A stretch of DNA of 34,873 bases from Desulfuromonadaceae bacterium (GTDB lineage: Bacteria; Desulfobacterota; Desulfuromonadia; Desulfuromonadales; JAAYDE01). The position numbers were made by a program, and so were the translations under genes. The DNA is taken from contig JAAZDE010000179.1 in assembly GCA_012512925.1 (NCBI GenBank), forward strand, positions 1 through 34,873, in the 5' to 3' direction. The notes beneath the pieces are model-generated. The model worked only from the letters and a program-made list of their open reading frames with translations. It did no database searches and was not told the DNA's origin. This document shows, piece after piece, positions 27,319-34,873 of this stretch. Every line of letters starts with the position of its first letter. The first letter of the stretch is position 1.

Positions 27319-29156
27319 TAATCCCCTTCGGGAACGATCCCTTCCCTGGCACCGACTGCCTGGACGCCAAAATAGTGGGCAAAAAGGGCCTGGCAGATGG
27401 GAGCGGCCATGCTGCTGCCATGCATGCCATGCTCGACCACCACGGCCATGGCAATTTCCGGTTTGTCCGCCGGGGCGAAGGCCACGAAGAGGGCGTGATC
27501 GCGGAATCGGTAAGGGACCTCTTCTTCTCTGTTGGGCGGGATCTTGTCCTTGAGTTTTACGACCTGGGCCGTCCCCGTCTTGCCGGCCATGCGGACCCCC
27601 TCCAGGCGGCTGCTCCAGGCGGTGCCGCGCTGCTCATTGACCACCGCCGTCAAAGCTTCCCGCACCGCCCGCACGTTTTCCTCCTTCAGGTCGACATGGT
27701 TGACAACCGTGGGCTTGTTCTGAAAAATCAGCTCTCCGGAAGGATCCTCGATGCGGGACACGAGATAGGGCCGATAGACCGTGCCCCCGTTGGCCACCGC
27801 GGCCGTCATCACCGCCAACTGCAACGGCGTGGTCAGCACAAACCCCTGACCGATGCTGGCATTGACCGTTTCGCCGTCGAACCAGTCTTCCTTGAACGCC
27901 CGCCGCTTCCATTCCCGGGTCGGAATCAGCCCTTTTTTTTCTCCGGAAAGTTCGATGCCGGTGGCGGTGCCGAGCCCCAGACCCAACGACATGGCAGAAA
28001 TACGATCGATGCCGGTTTCGAAACCGACCTGGTAGAACCAGACATCACAGCTCTCCTTGAGCGCCTTGCGCAGATCGGTCCAGCCGTGCCCGCCCCGTTT
28101 CCAGCAACGGAAACGGCGATTGCCGATATGGATCTGACCGGGACAAAAAACCTGCCGATCCGGCTTGACCAGCCCGGATTCCAGGGCGGCCAGGGCGGTG
28201 ACGATCTTGAAGGTCGATCCGGGGGGATATTGCCCCTGTATGGCCTTGTTGGAAAGGGGGTGGCGGTGGTCCTCCAAAAGTTGCTGCCATTCAGCGCTCG
28301 ATATCCCCTGGGCGAAATGTGCCGGATTAAAACAGGGACTGCTGACCATCGCCAGGACCTCCCCGCTATGGACATTGACCACTACCGCTCCCCCCGCCTC
28401 GTCTCCGAAAGCCTTCTCGAGAACCTGTTGCAGTTTGCGGTCGAGGGTCAGATAAACCTGGCGCCCCGGCCTTGGCTCCCTGGTCCTGAGAATACGAAGC
28501 TTTTTCCCCTTGACATCGACCTCGATCAGATGATTTCCCGGTTCCCCCCGCAGGTGCCCCTCCAACCCCCGCTCCAGGCCGCTTTTGCCGATAAAATCGC
28601 CGCCCCGATGCCCTTCGTAATCGCTTTTCTGCAGTTCCTCCTCGCCGATCTGCCCCATATAGCCGAGCACATGAGCGGCCATGTCTCCAAATGGGTAGGA
28701 CCGGACCGGCTGCGCCTCAACAAAAACCCCGGGCAGATCGACGGCATTTTCCGCAAGCAGTTCCATCCGCTCCCAACCCAGATCCTCGGCCAGGGCCAGG
28801 GGTAGATAGCGGGGTTGTTTTCTCCCTTTCTGCCAGTTCTTCTCCAGGGTTTCCGGATCCTGGCCGGTAAAGGCGTTCAACCGGGCGAAAAGCACCTCTT
28901 TTTCCCCCACCTCCCGGGGCAGAACCATCAGATTGAAGGAGGGGCGGTTTTCCACCAGCAACTCGCCGTTGCGGTCGAAGACGGGACCACGGGCCGGGGA
29001 GATCGGAACAAAGCGGATACGGTTGTCTTCCGATTGGGTCCGATAACGATGGCCTTCGATCACCTGCAGATTCCACAACCGCAGCAGAAGGATGAGAAAG
29101 ATCGCCGCCACCCCGGCCACCAAAATAAAAAATCTGTTCTTTCCGGAAGCTACCAC
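27318..29156 (-). CDS. mrdA: Penicillin-binding protein 2
   Basis: SARG-like region (SPARGPVFDRNGELLVENRPSFNL), catalytic YPPGSTFKIVTAL, GKTGTAQV. Confidence 0.97.
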   Translation of the reverse strand: MVASGKNRFFILVAGVAAIFLILLLRLWNLQVIEGHRYRTQSEDNRIRFVPISPARGPVFDRNGELLVENRPSFNLMVLPREVGEKEVLFARLNAFTGQDPETLEKNWQKGRKQPRYLPLALAEDLGWERMELLAENAVDLPGVFVEAQPVRSYPFGDMAAHVLGYMGQIGEEELQKSDYEGHRGGDFIGKSGLERGLEGHLRGEPGNHLIEVDVKGKKLRILRTREPRPGRQVYLTLDRKLQQVLEKAFGDEAGGAVVVNVHSGEVLAMVSSPCFNPAHFAQGISSAEWQQLLEDHRHPLSNKAIQGQYPPGSTFKIVTALAALESGLVKPDRQVFCPGQIHIGNRRFRCWKRGGHGWTDLRKALKESCDVWFYQVGFETGIDRISAMSLGLGLGTATGIELSGEKKGLIPTREWKRRAFKEDWFDGETVNASIGQGFVLTTPLQLAVMTAAVANGGTVYRPYLVSRIEDPSGELIFQNKPTVVNHVDLKEENVRAVREALTAVVNEQRGTAWSSRLEGVRMAGKTGTAQVVKLKDKIPPNREEEVPYRFRDHALFVAFAPADKPEIAMAVVVEHGMHGSSMAAPICQALFAHYFGVQAVGAREGIVPEGD

Positions 29157-29185
29157 CTCAGAACCTCAAACGATGCCACTTTTCC

Positions 29186-29719
29186 TCAGAGTCCGCTTTC
29201 TTCCAGAGACGGCCCTGGCAGGTCGGCTGCCCAGAAAGCCTTTCGCCGCAGGGCCTGCAATCCTTTCAACAACACGAAAGCGGCCACCAGATTGAGCCCG
29301 GCTTGAGGGAACAGTCCGAAGGTCACGAGCGCCCACACTCCGCCCCCCCGAGGACTGAAGAAAACCACCAAAAAGGCGATCAGGATCAACTCCAGACAGG
29401 TCCCGAGAGCCACCATATAATAAAAAGGAAAGGTGGTTTCGATGTTGATAGGTGAAACCAGAATGCGAATGACGAAAAAAAGGGCCGCATAAACCAGTCC
29501 GTAGAGACCGAGCACATTACCGCCGAACACATCCATGAGACAACCCAGAGCAAAGCAGGCCAGGGCGCCCTGGAAAAAACTGGCGAAAAAAGCCAGATAA
29601 ACCACCATGACCAGAAACAGATCGGGTTTCCAGGAAATCGGAAACATACGGGGGAAAAGCCAGGTCTGAACCAAAACGGCGGTGGCGATAAAGACCGTCA
29701 ACAGCAGCAGCCGTCTCAT
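29186..29719 (-). CDS. mreD: Rod shape-determining protein MreD
   Basis: 177-aa multi-TM protein in mre gene order directly after mreC. Confidence 0.9.
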   Translation of the reverse strand: MRRLLLLTVFIATAVLVQTWLFPRMFPISWKPDLFLVMVVYLAFFASFFQGALACFALGCLMDVFGGNVLGLYGLVYAALFFVIRILVSPINIETTFPFYYMVALGTCLELILIAFLVVFFSPRGGGVWALVTFGLFPQAGLNLVAAFVLLKGLQALRRKAFWAADLPGPSLEESGL

Positions 29720-30555
29720 TTTTGCTCCCTGCGCAGCACCATGACCTCTTCAAGACGGAAAAAATCGGCTGTCGGCAGCACCGTCACCGATTGAAACAGA
29801 CCATAGCTGGGACGTCCCACCCGCACCACGTGGCCGACCGGCAGACCGCTGGGGAAAACCCCGCCGCCGCCGGAAGTGACGATCAGGTCTCCCACCTGGA
29901 TATCCTTCTGCCGCAGGGTGAATTCCATAGTCAGGTAACCTCCCTGCCCGCGAATAATGCCCCGGGCGCGGTTCTTCTGGACCAGAGCCCCCAACGCCGA
30001 AGAAGGATCGGTGACCAGAAGCACCCGCGACTCACTGGGGGCCACCCGGAGGATGCGCCCCACCACCCCTTCCGCCACCATCACCGGCATCCCTTCCTCG
30101 ACGCCGTCCGCACTTCCCTTGTTGATGACCACGGTGCGGAACCAGCTGGTGCTGTCCTCGGCGAAAACCTGGGCCACCAGGGCGGAAAGCTGCATGGTAT
30201 CGCGAAACTCGAGAAGACGCTGGAGGCGCTCGTTGGCCAGCGCCACCTCATCCAACTCCTGGAGGCGGGCGCGAAGACGGCGGTTTTCCTCCAGCAGCAG
30301 ACGGTTCTGCTCGGCGGTGGAAACCAGCCACAGATAACTGTCCCACCACCTTCCGGCCGTGTGAAAAAAATAATCGGCCCCCTTCTGCAAGGGGGCCGTG
30401 ACTTCCAGAACCGTTTTTTCGAAAAAAGTGGTCTGATTCCGGTAACGCAGATGGTAGGAATAGAAAAGCAGGGCGGCGACAAGGAGGATGACCGCGAAAA
30501 CAAGTTTGCGGAATTTTCTAAGCCAGTCCAGCATGGATTGCCTTGCCCGGTCCAC
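29716..30555 (-). CDS. mreC: Rod shape-determining protein MreC
   Basis: N-terminal TM, coiled coil, VVINKGSADGVEEGMPVMVAEGVVGRI, VGDLIVTSGGGGVFPSGLPVGHV. Confidence 0.96.
   Translation of the reverse strand: MDRARQSMLDWLRKFRKLVFAVILLVAALLFYSYHLRYRNQTTFFEKTVLEVTAPLQKGADYFFHTAGRWWDSYLWLVSTAEQNRLLLEENRRLRARLQELDEVALANERLQRLLEFRDTMQLSALVAQVFAEDSTSWFRTVVINKGSADGVEEGMPVMVAEGVVGRILRVAPSESRVLLVTDPSSALGALVQKNRARGIIRGQGGYLTMEFTLRQKDIQVGDLIVTSGGGGVFPSGLPVGHVVRVGRPSYGLFQSVTVLPTADFFRLEEVMVLRREQK
30364..30398 (-). terminator. Terminator-like hairpin inside the mreC coding region
   Basis: Perfect 9-bp stem cggccccct-[6 nt]-agggggccg (30375-30398), followed on the minus (sense) strand by attattttttt. Confidence 0.45.
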
Positions 30556-30596
30556 AAGATTCAGCCGGCAACCTGAGCAGCAAGAGAATCCTCATT

Positions 30597-31682
<1,086 letters not shown>

Positions 31683-31833
31683 TTATGTCGTGAAACGAGG
31701 TTTGAGATTAGCAAAACCGGTGCCGCATTGCAAGGGCATTCAGGGAAAAAAGGATTGCAAATAACCTTTGATTTGTCTAGTATTTACCGTTCTTGTTCGA
31801 AACTTCAGCGGACTCTCGGGAAGGATTTTCGAC

Positions 31834-33774
31834 ATGCTTGACATGATTCGCAAAAAACAAAAATCGGTAATCATCCAGATCGTTTTCTGGACCATTATCG
31901 CCGCTTTCGTAGGCACCATCTTTCTGGTCTGGGGAAAGGGAGAAATGGGCGGCGGGGATGACAGCCAGCTGGCGGCCGCCGTCAACGACACCCGAATCGA
32001 TCTGGCGAGCTATCAACACACCTACCAGAACATGACCGACTTCTATCGCGAAGTGTATGGCGTCCAATTCACTCCGGAGATGGAAAAACGGCTCCAGATC
32101 AAACGTCAGGCGCTGCAGACCCTGATCGACCAGGCCCTTGTCCTGGAGGAAGGTAAACGGCTCGGCATCCGCGTATCCAGAGACGAGTTGGTGGAGTCCA
32201 TCGCCCGCATCGGCGTTTTTCAGATCGACGGCCGGTTCGACAGGGACCGTTACATCAGGGTTCTCTCCTCCCAAAGGATGACTCCCGAACAGTTCGAGAA
32301 AGGCCAGGAAGAACAGCTGATCAGGGAAAAAACCCTCAAACAGCTCAATGAAGGGATCACCGTTTCCGACGCGGAGATCGAGGAAACCTACCGTCAGCAG
32401 GAAGAAAAGGTGGAGCTAGATTTCATCCGCCTGAGTCCCGCCCGGTTCGAGGAGAAGGTCACCATCGACGAAACCGCCCTGGGGGAATTTTTCAACACCA
32501 AAAAGGAAGATTTCCGCCTGCCCGAGATGTTCTCCCTGTCCTATGTGGAATTCGATCCGGCAACCTTTCGGGACGGGGTTTCCCACACTCCCGAGGAGCT
32601 GGAAAAATACTATCGTCGCCATATCGATCTTTTCGAGATCGAAGAGCAGGTGAAAATCGCCCACATCTTCTTCCGTCTCCCCGATGGCGCGGACGATAAG
32701 GCCCGTGATGAGATCCGCAAGAAAGCCGGGGATGTGTTGAAAAAAATCCGCGGCGGAGAGTCTTTCGAAAAACTGGCCAAAAACCACTCCCAGGACCCGG
32801 CAAACTCGGCGAAGGGCGGGGAAATCGGGTTTTTCAGCCGCGGCACCATGCCCCCGACCCTGGAGGCGGCTGCTTTCTCGCTGGCCGTCTGCACGGTCAG
32901 CGAACCGCTCCTTTCTCCGGCCGGTTATCACCTTCTCAAGGTTCTGGACCGCATCGAGCCGGGCATCCAGCCCCTGGAAACAGTGAAGGAGAAGGTCGAG
33001 GACGGACTGATCGGCGAGAAAGCCAGAGAACTGGCCTTCGACAGGGCCATGGACATCTACAACATCCACCGCAAGGAAGGAAGCCTCGAAGCCGCCGCCA
33101 AGTCGGCCGCACTGCAGATAGAAACCACCCCGCTGTTTGCGCGGGGGGATGAAGCCGGCAAGCTGGGCATCCTGCCGGAAACCATGGAACGGGCCTTCAC
33201 CCAGGAGCCGGGAAAGCTGGCCCGTCCGGTTAATCTCAGAGACAAGGTAATCCTGTTCGCCGTCCAGGAACGTCAGCCCAGCCGAATTCCCGAACTCGCC
33301 GCGATCAAGGATAAAGTGGAAAAGGCCTTCCGCCAGGAGAAAGCCGCCGAGCTGGCCGCAAAAGCGGCCGACGACGTCCTTGCCGACCTTCGGCAGGGGA
33401 AACCCCTGGCCGAGGCCGCCGGCAAGATTCAGGCCGAGGTGGTCAACACCGGCCTTTTCAACCGCCGGAGCGAACCTTTCGTCCCTCTGATCGGCAATTT
33501 CGGCGCGGCTTTCCCGGCAGTGTTTCAACTGACCCAGGAAAAACCGTTCCTCGACCAGGTTGTAACCATCGAGGAGGATGCCGTCATCGCCGTCCTCAAG
33601 AATTCCCAGCCGGCCGACATGGCTAAATTCACTCCGGAAGAGCGCAGCGCCCTTCACGAGCTGACACTGGCCCGCAAACAGAGGGAAAATATCTCCCAGA
33701 AGCTGGCCGAGCTCAATCAAAAGGCCAAAATCACCCTCGGCCCGAGAATGCAGATGATCCTCGAGGAGTCCTGA
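31834..33774 (+). CDS. PpiD-like periplasmic peptidyl-prolyl isomerase/chaperone (SurA_N plus PPIC parvulin domain)
   Basis: [34 protein letters not shown] anchor; SurA_N-like region; parvulin [13 protein letters not shown]...[29 protein letters not shown]. Confidence 0.92.
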   Translation: MLDMIRKKQKSVIIQIVFWTIIAAFVGTIFLVWGKGEMGGGDDSQLAAAVNDTRIDLASYQHTYQNMTDFYREVYGVQFTPEMEKRLQIKRQALQTLIDQALVLEEGKRLGIRVSRDELVESIARIGVFQIDGRFDRDRYIRVLSSQRMTPEQFEKGQEEQLIREKTLKQLNEGITVSDAEIEETYRQQEEKVELDFIRLSPARFEEKVTIDETALGEFFNTKKEDFRLPEMFSLSYVEFDPATFRDGVSHTPEELEKYYRRHIDLFEIEEQVKIAHIFFRLPDGADDKARDEIRKKAGDVLKKIRGGESFEKLAKNHSQDPANSAKGGEIGFFSRGTMPPTLEAAAFSLAVCTVSEPLLSPAGYHLLKVLDRIEPGIQPLETVKEKVEDGLIGEKARELAFDRAMDIYNIHRKEGSLEAAAKSAALQIETTPLFARGDEAGKLGILPETMERAFTQEPGKLARPVNLRDKVILFAVQERQPSRIPELAAIKDKVEKAFRQEKAAELAAKAADDVLADLRQGKPLAEAAGKIQAEVVNTGLFNRRSEPFVPLIGNFGAAFPAVFQLTQEKPFLDQVVTIEEDAVIAVLKNSQPADMAKFTPEERSALHELTLARKQRENISQKLAELNQKAKITLGPRMQMILEES

Positions 33775-33778
33775 AACG

Positions 33779-34675
33779 ATGAAACCGACTCTGCTGCAGA
33801 CCGATTTTCCCGATCTCAAACTGCACAGCCGCGGCAAGGTGCGCGACATCTATGACCTTGGAGAACATCTCCTGATCGTCACCAGCGACCGCATGTCCGC
33901 CTTCGACGTTATAATGAACGAAGGCATTCCCTGGAAGGGCGAGGTGCTGACCCGCCTCTCGCGGTTCTGGTTCGAAAAAATGACCGACCTCGTCCCCAAC
34001 CATCTGGTGGCCGTCGAAGTGGATGATTTCCCGGCGGCGGCCCGCCGCTACCGGGAACAGTTGGCGGGGCGCAGCATGCTGGTCAAAAAGGCCCGTCCGC
34101 TGCCGGTCGAGTGCGTTGTCCGCGGCTTTCTGGCCGGTTCCGGCTGGAAGGAGTACCGGCAGCAGGGCACCGTGTGCGGGATTCCCCTCCCTTCGGGCCT
34201 GCGGGAAAGCGACAGGCTGCCGGAACCGATCTTCACCCCCTCCACCAAGGCCGAAATCGGCAGCCACGACGAAAATATCCCTTTCAACAAGGCCGAGGAA
34301 CTGTGCGGCACCATGCTGGCCGCGGAGATCCGCGACCTGACCCTGGCCATCTACCGCAAAGCTTTCCCCCTCGCCGAAGAGCGGGGGATACTGATCGCCG
34401 ACACCAAATTCGAATTCGGCCTCGACCCCGATGGCGGGGTGATCTGGATCGACGAGGCCCTGACCCCCGACTCCTCCCGCTTCTGGCCCAAGAACAGCTA
34501 TCAGCCCGGCGGCTCCCAGCCGAGTTTCGACAAGCAGTTCCTGCGCGACTACCTGGAAACCCTCGACTGGAACAAACAGGCCCCTCCCCCTCCCCTGCCC
34601 GAGGAGATCATCCGCAAAACCTCAGAAAAGTACCGCGAGGCGCTGGAGAGGCTGACGGGGATAAAGCTCGGATAG
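33779..34675 (+). CDS. purC: Phosphoribosylaminoimidazole-succinocarboxamide synthase
   Basis: [67 protein letters not shown]. Confidence 0.98.
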   Translation: MKPTLLQTDFPDLKLHSRGKVRDIYDLGEHLLIVTSDRMSAFDVIMNEGIPWKGEVLTRLSRFWFEKMTDLVPNHLVAVEVDDFPAAARRYREQLAGRSMLVKKARPLPVECVVRGFLAGSGWKEYRQQGTVCGIPLPSGLRESDRLPEPIFTPSTKAEIGSHDENIPFNKAEELCGTMLAAEIRDLTLAIYRKAFPLAEERGILIADTKFEFGLDPDGGVIWIDEALTPDSSRFWPKNSYQPGGSQPSFDKQFLRDYLETLDWNKQAPPPPLPEEIIRKTSEKYREALERLTGIKLG

Positions 34676-34797
34676 GGTCTCCGCCGGTCGAAGCAACGGG
34701 CGAAAACAGTCGCGCTATCGGGGTCAAATACCGGTGGCGCCTTATTGCCGCCGCAAACAAGGTCTTTGGCCTTGTCGATCTGTCTGATCAAAAATAC

Positions 34798-34873
34798 GCG
34801 CCGCTGGCTCAACGGATAGAGCATCGGACTTCGGATCCGAGGGTTGGGGGTTCGAATCCCTCGCGGCGCGCCA
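34798..34873 (+). tRNA. tRNA-Arg, anticodon TCG, CCA encoded
   Basis: Acceptor stem gcgccgc/gcggcgc, anticodon arm tcgga-cttcgga-tccga, T-arm with ggttcgaatcc, 3' gcca; 76 nt. Confidence 0.95.

Noticed and set aside
27267-28805. 512-aa plus-strand ORF opposite mrdA (also 30543-31841 opposite mreB and 22269-23657 opposite rng)
   Set aside because: All are antisense to clear conserved genes and lack motifs; explained by codon bias.

Overview
This window looks like ordinary chromosomal DNA from a Desulfuromonadales/Geobacter-like bacterium; that assignment is inferred from gene content only. I find 26 convincing protein genes, one tRNA, several intrinsic-terminator-like hairpins and a family of intergenic heptamer repeats. 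Gene blocks from left to right: (1) a minus-strand operon of three lipoproteins (TPR, LolB/DUF4292-like, oligopeptide-binding SBP); (2) a plus-strand run with an APH/AAA kinase, an 85-aa two-TM protein, an SLC5-STAC-GAF-SpoIIE phosphatase, a STAS protein and an RsbW-like HATPase, which looks like a transporter-linked partner-switching system with no sigma factor in the window; (3) HAD hydrolase, lgt, RluA-type synthase, REC-PilZ, MgtC and a divergent EF-G paralog; (4) the cofactor genes coaX-birA-nadC followed by an ABC-F ATPase with a terminator in its leader; (5) RNase E/G with a long basic tail, then Smr and TPR proteins; (6) mreB-mreC-mreD-mrdA-rodA, with a terminator-like hairpin inside mreC; (7) ppiD-like, purC and tRNA-Arg(TCG), the tRNA ending exactly at the window edge. 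The most notable non-coding signal is a degenerate 7-bp-period repeat (about ACTGGTN) at five intergenic loci, each immediately 3' of at least one stop codon. No CRISPR array, complete transposon or prophage was seen.
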